64,000 nucleotides of DNA from contig CM069448.1 in NCBI GenBank assembly GCA_035610835.1, forward strand, positions 7,751,607 through 7,815,606, written 5' to 3'. The translations under genes and the position numbers were made by a program. The notes below the pieces were generated by a model. That model worked only from the letters and a program-made list of their open reading frames with translations. It was not told the origin of the DNA and made no database searches. This DNA is from Ophiura sarsii (Eukaryota; Echinodermata; Ophiuroidea; Amphilepidida; Ophiuridae). Shown piece by piece: positions 46,554 to 58,239 of this stretch; the stretch's first letter is position 1; each line of letters opens with the position of its first letter.

Positions 46554-48354
46554 GTCTCGCCTGATGTAATCAGGAAGAAACTATGTTATCACTATTTCTG
46601 TCCGGCGTCCGGCGTCCGCCGTGTGCTAAGAAATACCTTTGTGACACGATATCTGGAGATCCGTAAGGCCTATCTTGATGGGACTTGGTGGAGGGAAGAG
46701 GGGTGGTGCGTTCTTTTGCTGATTGAATTGTCAAGGTCATTGGAGGTCATTCAAGGTCATCAGGGTCAAATATGCCCAAAACATTTGTGACGCGTTGTAA
46801 CGCGATATCTAGAGATCCGTAAGGCCTTTCTTGATGGGACTTGATGTCAGGAAAGGGGGTGGTGTGTTCTTTTCCTGATTAGATTTCAAGGTCATTGGAG
46901 GTAATTCAAGGTCATCGGGGTCAAATATAGGGTCAAATAAGATCCGTAAGGCCTATCTTGATGGGATTTGGTGGAGGGAAGGGGGGTGTGTTCTTTTTGC
47001 TGAGTAAATTTTCAAGGTCATCGGAGGTCATTCAAGGTCATCGGGGGTCAAATATGGGGTCAAATAGATTAGTAAGGCCTATCTTGATGGGATTCGGTGG
47101 AGGAAAGGGGGGGGGGTGGTGTGTTATTTTTGCTGATTAAATTTTCAAGGTCACCGGAGGTCATTCAAGGTCATTGGGGTCAAATATGGGGTCAAATAGA
47201 TCAGTAAGGCCTATATTGATGAGATTTGGTAAAGGGAAGGGGAGTGGTGTGTTCTTTTTGCTGAATAAATTTTCAAGGTCATCAGAGGTCATTCAAGGTC
47301 ATTGGAGGTCAAATAAGTTCCGTAAGGCCTATCTTGATTAGATTTGGTGGAGGGAAGGGGTGGTGTATTCTTTTTGCTGATTAAATTTTCAAGGTCATCG
47401 GAGGTCATTCAAGGGTCAAATAAGATCCGTAAGGCCTATCTTGATGGGATTTGGTGGACGAAAGCGGGATGGTGTGTTCTTTTTGTTGATTAATTTTTCG
47501 AGGTCATCGGAGGTCATCTGGGGTCAAATAAGATCCGTAAGGCCTATCTTGATGGGATTTGGTGGACGGAAGAGGGATGGTGTGTTCTTTTTGCTGATTA
47601 AATTTTCAAGGTCATTGGAGGTCATCTGGGGTCAAATAAGATCCGTAAGGCCTTTCTTGATGTGATTTGGTGGAGGGAAAGGGGTTGGTGTGTTCTTTTT
47701 GCTGATTAATTTTTGAGGTCATTCAAGGTCATCTGGGGTCAAATAAGATCCGTAAGGCCTATCTTGATTATATTTGGTGGAGAGAAGGGGTGTGGTGTGT
47801 TCTTTTTGCTGATTAATTTTTCAAGGTCATCTGGGGTCAAATAAGATCCGTAAGGCCTATCTTTATAGGATTTGGTAGAGGGAAGGGGGATGGTGTGTTC
47901 TTTTTGTCATTCAAGGTCAAATATGGGGTCAAATAGATCAGTAGGGCCCATCTTGATGGGACTTGGTGGAGGGAAGGGGGTGTATTCTTTTTGTTGATTA
48001 AATTTTCAAGGTCATTGGAGGTCATTCAAGATCATCTGGGGTCCCCCTAAAATGTCTTGCCTCCTTTTGCCCCCCCCCCCAAAATTATGATGCTGGCGCC
48101 GCCACTGCATAGTCCAAAGGGGGTGGGGTACCATCTATATTTGAAGGGCCATAAAGCGGAAACGATTCGTTTGTGTTCCGCAAATTTTTTAGTACTGGGT
48201 AACATTTGAGCATCCCTTAAGGTATTACATCCCTTGCATTAACTACAATGCATACCTCTGTGACAGTGCTACATTGTATCATATGTTTCATCATCATTTC
48301 TTTCAATTCTTTTTTGATGAACAGGCGAGACGCGCCGTTCGAGAACTGCCTTGT
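46554..48354. mobile_element. Satellite-bearing element S1
   Basis: Left flank TTTTTGTCTCGCCTGATG followed by TTCTGTCCGGCGTCCG; right flank GATGAACAGGCGAGAC then GCGCCGTTCGAGAAC. GTCTCGCCTG (46554-46563) and CAGGCGAGAC (48322-48331) are a perfect inverted pair. The core is tandem units of GATCCGTAAGGCCTATC, TTGATGGGATTTGGTGGAGG and GGTGTGTTCTTTTTGCTG followed by AGGTCA-rich spacer. The right part is interrupted by unrelated sequence with a poly-C run (48043-48210). No transposase or helicase frame. Confidence 0.75.
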
Positions 48355-48495
48355 CTTACAGAACACTTGTTTCTAAATACTACTTTTTTGGTTCCAGTAT
48401 ATCTATAAAGATTGTTTAACATAACAAATGCTACCTCATTACAGCTACATATACGAAAGTGAAAAAACCCACCAAAATGACAATGCCCCCTTTTT

Positions 48496-51400
48496 GTCTC
48501 GCCTGATGTAATCAGAAAGAGACTATGTTATCACTATTTCTGTCCGGCGTCCGCCGTATGCCGTCCGCCGTCCGCCGTCAGCCGTGTGCTAAGAAATACC
48601 TTTGTGACGCGATATCTGGAGATCCGTAAGGCCTATCGTGATGGGACTTGGTAGAGGGAAGGGGGGTGGTGCGTTCTGTTGCTGATTGATTTTTCAAGGT
48701 AATCGGGGGTCATACAAGGTCATCGGGGTCAAATATGCTTAAAACTTTTGAGACGCGTTGTGACGCGATATCTAGAGATCCGTAAGGCCTATCTTGATGG
48801 GACTTGATGTCAGGGAAGGGGGTGGGGTGTTCTTTTGCTGATTAGATTTTCAAGGTCATTGGAGGTCATTCAAGGTCATCGGGGTCAAATATGGGGTCAA
48901 ATAAGATCCGTAAGGCCGATCTTGATGGGATTTGGTGGAGGGAAGGGGGTGGTGTGTTCTTTTTGCTGATTAAATTTTCAAGGTCATCGGAGGTCATTCA
49001 AGGTCATCGGGGTCAAATATGGGGTCAAATAGATCAGTAAGGCCTATCTTGATGGGATTTGGTGGAGGGAAGGGGGTGGTGTGTTCTTTTTGCTGATTAA
49101 ATTTTCAAGGTCACCAGAGGTCATCGGGGTCAAATATGGGGTCAAATAGATCAGTAAGGCCTATATTGATGAGATTTGGTGGAGGGAAGGGGAGTGGTGT
49201 GTTCTTTTTGCTGAATAAATTTTCAAGGTCATCAGAGGTCATTCAAGGTCATCGGGGGTCAAATAAGATCCATAAGGCCTATCTTGATTGGATTTGGTGG
49301 AGGGAAGGGGGAAGGTGTGTTCTTTTTGTTCTTAATTTTTCGGGGTCATCAGGGGTCAAATATGGGGTCAAATAGATCAGTAAGGCCTATCTTGATGGGA
49401 TTTGGTGGAGGGAAGGGGGGGTGTTCTTTTTGTTGATTAATTTTTCGGGGTCATCGGGGGTCAAATATGGGGTCAAATAAATCAGTAAGGCCTATCTTGA
49501 TGGGATTTGGTGGACGGAAGAGGGATGGTGTGTTCTTTTTGTTGATTAATTTTTCGGGGTCATTGGGGTCAAATATGGGGTCAAATAGATCAGTAAGGCC
49601 TATCTTGATGGGATTTGGTGGAGGGAAGGGGGGTGGTGTGTTCTTTTTGTTGATTAATTTGTCTGGGTCATCGGGGGTCAAATATGGGGTCAAATAGATC
49701 AGTAAGGCCTATCTTGATGGGATTTGGTGGAGGGAAGGGGGGGTGGTGTGTTCTTTTTGTTGATTAATTTTTCGGGGTCATTTGGGGTCAAATATGGGGT
49801 CAAATAGATCAGTAAGGCCTATCTTGATGGGATTTGGTGGAGGGAAGGGGGGTGGTGTGTTCTTTTTGTTGATTAATTTGTCTGGGTCATCGGGGGTCAA
49901 ATATGGGGTCAAATAGATCAGTAAGGCCTATCTTGATGGGATTTGGTGGAGGGAAGGGGGGTGGTGTGTTCTTTTTGTTGATTAATTTGTCTGGGTCATC
50001 GGGGGTCAAATATGGGGTCAAATAGATCAGTAAGGCCTATCTTGATGGGATTTGGTGGACGGAAGAGGGATGGTGTGTTCTTTTTGTTGATTAATTTTTC
50101 GGGGTCATCGGGGGTCAAATATGGGGTCAAATAGATCAGTAAGGCCTATCTTGATGGGATTTGGTGGACGGAAGAGGGATGGTGTGTTCTTTTTGTTGAT
50201 TAATTTTTCGGGGTCATCGGGGGTCAAATATGGGGTCAAATAGATCAGTAAGGCCTATCTTGATGGGATTTGGTGGACGGAAGAGGGATGGTGTGTTCTT
50301 TTTGTTGATTAATTTTTCGGGGTTATCGGGGTCAAATATTGGGTCAAATAGATCAGTAAGGCCTATCTTGATGGGATTTGGTGGAGGGAAGGGGGGTGGT
50401 GTGTTCTTTTTGTTGATTAATTTTTCGGGGTCATCGGGGGTCAAATATGGGGTCAAATAGATCAGTAAGGCCTATCTTGATGGGATTTGGTGGACGGAAG
50501 AGGGATGGTGTGTTCTTTTTGTTGATTAATTTTTCGGGGTCATCGGGGGTCAAATAAATCAGTAAGGCCTATCTTGATGGGATTTGGTGGAGGGAAAGGG
50601 GGGGGGTGGTGTGTTCTTTTGGTTGATTAATTTTTCGGGGTCATCTGGGGTCAAATATGGGGTCAAATAGATCAGTAAGGCCTATCTTGATGGGATTTGG
50701 TGGACGGAAGAGGGATGGTGTGTTCTTTTTGTTGATTAATTTTTCGGGGTCATCGGGGGTCAAATATGGGGTCAAATAGATCAGTAAGGCCTATCTTGAT
50801 GGGATTTGGTGGACGGAAGAGGGATGGTGTGTTCTTTTTGTTGATTAATTTTTCGGGGTTATCGGGGTCAAATATGGGGTCAAATAGATCAGTAAGGCCT
50901 ATCTTGATGGGATTTGGTGGAGGGAAGGGGGGTGGTGTGTTCTTTTTGTTGATTAATTTTTCGGGGTCATCGGGGGTCAAATATGGGGTCAAATAGATCA
51001 GTAAGGCCTATCTTGATGGGATTTGGTGGACGGAAGAGGGATGGTGTGTTCTTTTTGTTGATTAATTTTTCGGGGTCTCCGGGGGTCAAATAGATCAGTA
51101 AGGCCTATCTTGATGGGATTTGGTGGAGGGAAGGGGGGGGGGGGGGTGGTGTGTTCTTTTGGTTGATTAATTTTTCGGAGTCATCTGGGGTCAAATATGG
51201 GGTCAAATAGATCAGTAAGGCCTATCTTGATGGGATTTGGTGGAGGGAAGGGGGTGGTGTGTTCTTTTTGTTGATTAATTTTTCGGGGTCATCGGGGTCA
51301 AATATGGGGTCAAATAGATCAGTAAGGCCTATCTTGATTGGATTTGGTGGAGGGAAGGGGGGTGGTGTATTCTTTTTGCTGATTAAATTTTCAAGGTCAT

Positions 51401-51864
51401 CGGAGGTCATTCAAGGTCATCTGGGGTCAAATAAGATCCGTAAGGCCTATCTTGATGGGATTTGGTGGACGGAAGAGGGATGGTGTGTTCTTTTTGTTGA
51501 TTAATTTTTCGAGGTCATCAGAGGTCATCTGGGGTCAAATAAGATCCGTAAGGCCTATCTTGATGCGATTTGGTGGAGGGAAGGGGGTTGGTGTGTTCTT
51601 TTTGCTGATTAAATTTTCAAGGTCATCAGAGGTCATCTGGGGTCTAATAAGACCTGTAAGGCCTATCTTGATGTGATTTGGTGTAGGGAAGGGGGTTGGT
51701 ATGTTCTTTTTGTTGATTAAATTTTTCAAGGTATTACATCCCTTGCATTAACAACAATGCATACCTCTGTGACAGTGCTACATTGTATCATATGTTTCAT
51801 CATCATTTCTTTCATGTCACTTTTGATGAACAGGCGAGACGCGCCGTTCGAGAACCGCCTTGTT
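48496..51864. mobile_element. Satellite-bearing element S2 (complete, 3.4 kb)
   Basis: Same left flank (48496) and right flank (51831 onward, ending GCCTTGT) as S1, enclosing a long array of ~109-bp units; successive GATCAGTAAGG landmarks lie 109-110 bp apart around 49.7-50.0 kb. Early units have long AGGTCA spacers; later units are shorter and more uniform. Two unit types alternate (GACGGAAGAGGGATGG and GAGGGAAGGGGGGTGG). Long frames on both strands are satellite artefacts. Confidence 0.85.
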
Positions 51865-51865
51865 T

Positions 51866-52120
51866 AACATTTGACGGAAAAAAGTTTTGGTTTTTCCAAA
51901 TTGGCCAGTTATTTTAAGATTGATAATAGTTTTTATCATCAGAGATTGGCATTACCTAAATAAAATGAAAATTTGGAGTCCATATGACAATCGATGACGA
52001 TGTGGTGATCCATCAAAAAAGCTTGTATACGGTATTTCTACACATGTTGTTACACTCCTGACATTGTTTTTTTATAAATAGATGAATTTATCGAGGCACG
52101 AATCGCTTCCCTTCAACAGT
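51866..52120. other. Spacer, no gene called
   Basis: AT-rich sequence after S2. A possible 37-base exon (52081-52117, between ATAAATAG and GTAAGG) reads EFIEARIASLQ in one frame, but it is too short to support. Confidence 0.3.
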
Positions 52121-52128
52121 AAGGTAGT

Positions 52129-52431
52129 CAGGGTTCTAGCTACGGTGGGCACTGGGCGCGGCCGCCCTGGACTTGGGGTCAAAATGCCAGCACTCTTTTC
52201 ATTTTTTTGGGGGTTGATTTTTAACAATTTGTGGATAAAATCATTAAACTGCCTCATAAAACAAGAAATTATGTGGCAGGAACCCTCAAAGTGCATTAAA
52301 AAACCCTAAAAAGACATTAAGAAGTCCTCTGGATCCCATGCCATGATCCACTGCACTTCGTTCGCTACACTTTCTCCGTTCGCCATCAGTAAATTTATCC
52401 GGCACTAAAATGGTTCCTGGCTAGAACCCTG
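52129..52431. mobile_element. 303-bp hAT-type MITE with perfect 8-bp target duplication
   Basis: 12-bp perfect inverted ends CAGGGTTCTAGC and GCTAGAACCCTG. AAGGTAGT flanks both sides (52121-52128, 52432-52439). An 8-bp duplication with CAGGG ends is the hAT signature. No coding capacity. An intact duplication means a fairly young insertion. Confidence 0.92.
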
Positions 52432-52705
52432 AAGGTAGTTATAATGGTGGGGTGTGTCTGTTTGTGCATTAAATTGAATATAGGTTAACATTTACTTTTT
52501 TCACGTTTTGTTTATTACCATTCTAAAGTTGTGATAAACATGTAGTATTTTTTGGGAGGTAATACAACAATATGGTACTAGTAGCCTATGTTTGAAACTT
52601 GTTTTAAATATCACTCTTTGGCAATACCAACATAATATAAAATGGTGGGGTTCCAGGGCCGTGTCATTCTATATTATGGCAAGAAAGATGTCAATAAATC
52701 AAACA

Positions 52706-53160
52706 CTTATGTTACACTCCTGACAGATGATATTTACAGATACAGTCATGTATAAAGCAAAGAAACTTAAAATGTTCCTCTAAAATTTTATAGGTAGGTA
52801 TACAGTGTACTAGGTTTGCTAATAGTTATTTGGTACCATAAATTATGCTTGTTTAATTCCATCTGAACATTTACTTGCAATACACTTTTGTTACACTCCT
52901 GACAGATGTTTACATAATCTCAAGTCATGTAAGCAAATAAATTTAAAATGTTCCTAAAAAGTATTATAGGTGGGTGTATACAGTATACTTGGTTTGCTAT
53001 AGTAATTTGGTAAATATAATGTGCCTGTTTAATTCCATCTGAACATTTACCTCAGCACTACATGTAGCAAAATGTTACACTCCTGACACAAGTAAATTAA
53101 ATCTGTAAAATAATTATTAAATTTCAGATAGAATGCCAATGTTACACTCCTGACATTTTT
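52706..53160. repeat. ~180-bp tandem duplication and GTTACACTCCTGACA motif series
   Basis: GTTACACTCCTGACA occurs exactly at 52049, 52711, 52890, 53074 and 53141, and with one change at 55759. The units starting 52711 and 52890 align for about 180 bp (TTAAAATGTTCCT, TTTGCTA, TTTAATTCCATCTGAACATT). The motif's role is unknown. Confidence 0.75.
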
Positions 53161-54780
53161 GGGTTTTCTCAGTAAAAGCTTCACTTCAACTGCAACAATG
53201 CAGATTATTAAAGTCAGTTGGCTATTTATGATAGGCCAAAGGGATACTAATAAACATACATGAAGAAAGAAATGTGTAATAATGTACCATATTATTTCTA
53301 ATGATCATTTTGCCAACTAGTTAAGTTAGGCTTCAAATTTCAAAAAGTCATACTGTAATGTTATAAAAAATATTTTGAGGACCTTTATTTAACAACATAG
53401 ATATCACTGTGATTAGTTTTGAATGAAAGTAGACCCTTTAAGCTCGGCAGGTTGTCTATATATAGAATGGTTTTGACATTTTGGGAAACTAGCATCTTAC
53501 CCACTGTTTACGTCTCACGTATGTCACAATGCACAAAATACAGCCCCTTTCTTTAGGCATACAAACCAGCAATGATTGTTTTGACCTTTTTGCAGTTAAA
53601 CCAGTTTAAACAGTGTTAAACAGGTTTTGAACATCATGTTTTGCAAATTGACATCATTCTTGGCAAACAGTAATGAATAGAGACAAATAATAAAAGCTGC
53701 TGTATGCCAATTGATAACATCCTTACAGTGATTGAGCAAAATAATCTTATCATCAAATACTAAAGCATATGGCAGCTATTTCACAGTAGGTTGGTTTCCT
53801 TTCATTGCAAGCCTTTTTCAACCAATGATGTTTGTTTAAAAATAAACACTGGTTGTTTACGTTACAGCTTAAGAACTTCTGGGACCACCATAAGGCCTGT
53901 TCAGACAGCCACTAGACTCGAGAATAGTTATTCCCCAACTTAAAAATATAAATTGTTAACCCAGAGTGTCTGTCCAGACGACAAACTTAGCCTCGAGTAT
54001 AGCGATAGGTTCGAGGTTAACTCGAATGCAAGAAACCATTTTTAGCTTTCCAATAAAGGACAAATAAAAAATGCACATTTATTTTGATTGTATTTTAATG
54101 CATTGTTAAGTTCAATGAACATCTTGACTGTCTGAAAATAGGATTATATGGCAATGGTATAATGTAAATATGATAAAGAGTACAGGATTGTCACACCCTT
54201 GAATAACTTTATAAAAGATGTTTTATCCTGGTTGGGTATTATTTAATTAGACCATAATTTGTACTATAAATAAAGTAAATAAAGTAAAAATATTTACAAA
54301 ATCATAAAAAAAGCATTTTGTCCAACATGAATTCATGTATCCGCAAACATGCACAAAATGTCAGGGCATTGTAAAGAAATATGAGAGAATCATGACTCTA
54401 AAATAACATGACTTTAATTTAAAATAGACTTCTCTGTGAATTCAATGGGCAGGAACTCTTGACATGGTGGACTCACTGTGTTGGTACTTTCACTAAATTC
54501 CAAATGTAACTAAAGGTCATTAATTAGGGTATTATTCTGTTTAGTGAACTAAAGATTGAAGCATTTTTCCATAATCACCAAAACTTCACCCTAACCTGGC
54601 CCCAGTTACTTTGATGAGCATGCTATTTCTTTGAACCATGATCCATGGATTTTCATTTTGAAAAAAAAGCAGCTGATGCGTTCATTATTCTGAAAATATA
54701 ATCAGACAAATACAAAAATAAACAGGGCCTAACCCATTTTGTTGGAAATTGGTTTAAATTAACCCTAACACTTTTGAAGG
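53161..54780. other. No gene recognised
   Basis: AT-rich sequence. GTCTGTCCAGACG and TTCAGACAGCC near 53897-53980 hint at a decayed inverted repeat. Nothing else is supportable. Confidence 0.4.
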
Positions 54781-55035
54781 ATTTTCCAACGAAATATTTT
54801 TCAAGCAAAAAAAACACACACAACAAGAGGTGCCACGCCCCGGGGTTTGAACCCACGACCTCTCGGTTACAAGTCAAACGCTCTACCAACTGAGCCACGG
54901 GGGGAGCTATGCTGGGCGAGTGTATTCGCCCAGCTATGTAGCCCGGGGCCATTATTTCACCCAAAAACCTCAGCGCCGGGTGGAACCGACAGGCTGGGAA
55001 ATGGGATTTCATGGGGTGCGGGGCTGTAAGGGTTA
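54781..55035 (-). mobile_element. tRNA-derived SINE
   Basis: Contains a tRNA-like head (54833-54903) and a body with GGGCGAGTGTATTCGCCC, CTATGTAGCC and GGGGCCATTATTTCA shared with 60225-60441. TTTTCCAACGAAATATTTTT and TAAGGGTTAAG mark its two sides, also shared. The frame through the tRNA reads PVAQLVERLTCNREVVGSNP, a well-known translation artefact of tRNA-like repeats, not a protein. Confidence 0.7.
54833..54903 (-). tRNA. tRNA-Thr(UGU)-like SINE head
   Basis: Intact box A (TGGCTCAGTTGG) and box B (GGTTCAAACCC); D-arm pairs; the anticodon loop CTTGTAA reads UGU (54869-54871). Acceptor arms CCCCCGT and GGCGTGG pair poorly, and the anticodon stem has an A-C mismatch, so it is read as a retroposed copy, not a working gene. 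Confidence 0.6.
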
Positions 55036-57124
55036 AGAAGTTATACATGCCCAATAATGAATACTGCCCAATAATGTTTTAGGGCTTGTCAATATTTTTT
55101 TCAAGATGGAAAAGAACAAAAAAGCTGACCGAACCAACCAACTGTTGGGCATATTCCTGTTGGCGCCTTAATCTTCAGTTGTAAAATGAATTCATATTAT
55201 AATTAAAAAGGGACATTTTGTGATTGGAAGTGCTGCAAAACAAGGGGGAATATTTGGCAATTGTGGGAAGACCTTTAAACATGTTAAACGAAATTTAGTG
55301 GAAAACTGAAACCAGATTTACTAATAAAGGACCGACTTGCAGTTTTAGATTTTACCCAAATAGACCTATTTGAAACCCATCTAGCTATTATGTAGCCATG
55401 TTTGGATACATCAAAACACTCTAAATTTGCTTTTATGTATGTATATAATACAACATTACAATTTTCTAATAAGAATCATACATGATACCGGCCATATTTT
55501 CCTACCTGTATGTCTTGCTATATTTCCTTCCACGAGTCAAGGCTTACCTAATTGCTATCAATTGTTAGGTACTCCTACTTTTTAATTCGTATACCAACAC
55601 TTCCCACAGTCCACCACCCTTCCATTTCTTAATCACTGCTCATTCTGCTATGAAAACACCAGCCATATTATAATACGCCTTCCAGGCTACCATTATTATT
55701 TATTTGGGTCACCAATTCCTTTTTGAAAACTTGCTGTTGTTTTCAATACAAAAAAAGTGTTACACTTCTGACAATTTTGGCATTATAATCGGCTGGCATT
55801 TTTTCAACAAAGAGCAAGGGCTAAAATTTTTTGGCATGAATTAATGACTATGTAAGCACACATTTTACAATCATTGGGGTTTCTGGAAAGGACTTTATTA
55901 ATGAAATAACAAGCAAAAAGTGAAAGGAGCCATTTTTTTAAAAATTTCCCATATGCTAAATATTGCATACTTAGCTCAAGTAAACTGCAAATGGTCTACT
56001 TTAATTTCATACTAATAACTCCTGGTAGTACTCTTAAACAATTATCTCGTTAACTAGAGGTCTCATGGATGCTGTCCTCTTAGCCTATAGTTATGACCAC
56101 TGGAAGTGTGGACTTTCTATTTTGTGATGTGTTTATAATAAACAGTAATTGGTTGCTTACCTGTTATATAGATGAGAGACCAGGCATTACACACAGGCCA
56201 AGATGCAATAGTAGTCAAAATACAGATAGTTCTATCTTGGAGAGCACTTTGCCTTTAAGTTGATTTCATCAATAAGTAGCGTAGAGAAACACCCTGAAAC
56301 TACTACTGAATGTTTAGGTTAGTTCAGTTGCATCTTCTAGCAATGGAGTTTCATGTCCACTTATTACCACCGGGGTAAACGGCATCAACTGACTACGACT
56401 GAAGTAAAAAATCATAGACCGACTACGGCTTAAATGAGCAGCATTCCAGTAGCATTAACTGCAACAGACATTTAATTAGTTCTAATATAAAACTCAGTGT
56501 GTAGAATCATTTAGTAGAGTGTTTAGGTAGACTCTTCAATGTCCATATCATAAAATATACAATGAAATAGCCTATCCCACTATGAAGCAGAAAGACAGAC
56601 TGTATACATCTGAAATCTCTCGTGTCAACAGCGAATCTGAACCATGCTTTAAATCCAATGTGGTGTAGCTATAATTACCTGGGTGTGGTATGGCATGATG
56701 GACCAATGACGACTGAGCAACAAATGTCTATGTTTTGGCATCTGCGTGGAAAAGCCTGAAAGTGAAAGAAAATGTACTTGTACTGGACGTATATCAAATC
56801 CACATTTGTATAAATTCAAATGATCTTATCTTATAAAGAGATAGTTAAACTCTTTTGTGGTGTATACCTGTAATTACCTGGGTGTGGTACGTACCTATGT
56901 ATAGAAAGCACCAATGACTGAGCGACAAATGTCTAGCTTTTTTCATCTGTGTAGAAAAATCATATAATCTGCATAGTGTTTTTCAAATCCACATAATAAT
57001 CCAAGATACTAAAGAGATAATATTGAAACAGTGTAATTTGTTTGTAGCGTACCTATAATGACCTGGGTGTGGTATGTATGATATCATCACTGACCAATAA
57101 TTGGATACCAATAACACAAGCTGC
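55036..57124. other. No gene; diverged ~200-bp repeats at 56650-57070
   Basis: ATTACCTGGGTGTGGTA-like segments recur near 56677, 56873 and 57058 with ACCAATGAC and GAGCAACAAATGTC nearby, suggesting a diverged ~190-bp tandem repeat. The rest is unremarkable AT-rich sequence. Confidence 0.5.
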
Positions 57125-57420
57125 AGTGGCGGCACTACTGAGGGGGGGGGGGGGGGGGGGGGTTGGAGGGGGGGCCCAGTCACCACCTTTGCTCCCCCAG
57201 TTGCCCCTCGAGTCAGCTCAAGCCCCACCCCATTTTGTCCCCCAAACAATCAGAAAAGTTGACTTTTAATGTCAAAATTACTTAAAATTAGCTTGAAATT
57301 GATCTGAAATATCTAATTTAAAACAAATTAAGCTAATTTCAGGCATTTTTTACAATAAAGCCAAAATGTCCATTTTACTCCAACACATTTTTGTCATCCC
57401 CCACCCCCCTTATGCACCCC
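57125..57420 (+). repeat. Dispersed repeat with poly-G start (inverted to 35825-36050)
   Basis: CAGTGGCGGCACTACTGAGG, then a long G run, GCTCAAGCCCCACCCC, TTGACTTTTAATGTC and AATTAAGCTAATTTCAGGCA. It matches 35825-36050 in the opposite orientation. The CAGTGGCG start resembles the hAT-like end at 22055. Confidence 0.6.
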
Positions 57421-57598
57421 CCTATTTCAATGGATGGAGATTGTTCAGGTGTTTAAATTCCTTATAAAGATTGTTTTAATCTGATTTTTTAAAATTGCAT
57501 CGGAATAACCTTTCCCTTCTATTCCTCCCCCTTTAATTCTTTATATAAGCGCATTATACTTTGTGTTAGGAAATTGCAGTATTACAGTTCGGAAAACT

Positions 57599-58075
57599 TT
57601 CTCTGTAGTTGAGTAGATATTAAATGAAGTAGTGGAGTAGATATTAGATGAAGTAGTGGAGTAGATATTAGATGAAGTAGTGGAGTAGATATTAGATGAA
57701 GTAGTGGAGTAGATATTAGATGAAGTAGTGGAGTAGATATTAGATGAAGTAGTGGAGTAGATATTAGATGAAGTAGTGGAGTAGATATTAGATGAAGTAG
57801 TGGAGTAGATATTAGATGAAGTAGTGGGGTAGATATTAGATGAAGTAGTGGAGTAGATATTAAATGGAGTAGTGGAGTAAATATAAGATGAGGTAGTGGA
57901 GTAGATATTAGATGGCGTAGTGGAGTAAATATAAGATGAGGTAGTGGAGTAGATATTAGATGGAGTAGTGGAGTAGATATTAGATGAAGTAGTGGAGTAA
58001 ATATTAGATGAAGTAGTGGTGTAGATATTAGATGAAGTAGTGGAATAACAGTAGTAGATAGCAGATGAAGTAGTT
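57599..58075. repeat. 24-bp minisatellite (8-codon unit), ~20 copies
   Basis: The unit is GTAGTGGAGTAGATATTAGA plus TGAA. Because 24 is divisible by three, the minus strand gives a long (IYSTTSSN)n frame inside a 235-codon ORF (57541-58248). No signal peptide, splice sites or non-repeat coding flank were found, so it is annotated as a repeat. Confidence 0.9.
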
Positions 58076-58084
58076 TTAGTGTAA

Positions 58085-58235
58085 ATAGAATATAGTGGAA
58101 GTATCATCAGTAGATAGCTGATGAAGAAGTGTAGTATCATCAGTAGATAGCTGATGAAGAAGTGTAATATCATCAGTAGATAGCTGATGGAGTAGTGAAG
58201 TATCATCAGTAGATAGCCGATGGAGTAGTGGACTA
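58085..58235. repeat. 33-bp minisatellite next to the 24-bp array
   Basis: About four units containing TATCATCAGTAGATAGCTGA and TGAAGAAGTG. It shares AGTAG and GATGAAG words with the adjacent 24-bp array, so the two arrays are probably related by local slippage. Confidence 0.8.
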
Positions 58236-58239
58236 AAAC

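Noticed and set aside
47441..51676. Many 70-80 codon ORFs on both strands (MGSNRSVRPILMGFGG, MTPYLTPDDPEK)
   Set aside because: They are readings of the same satellite unit in opposite directions, not genes.
52081..52117. 37-base micro-exon reading EFIEARIASLQ
   Set aside because: Splice sites are plausible, but the sequence is too short and no partner exon was found.
54653..55054. 133-codon minus-strand ORF (PVAQLVERLTCNREVV...)
   Set aside because: It is a translation through a tRNA-derived SINE, a known artefact.
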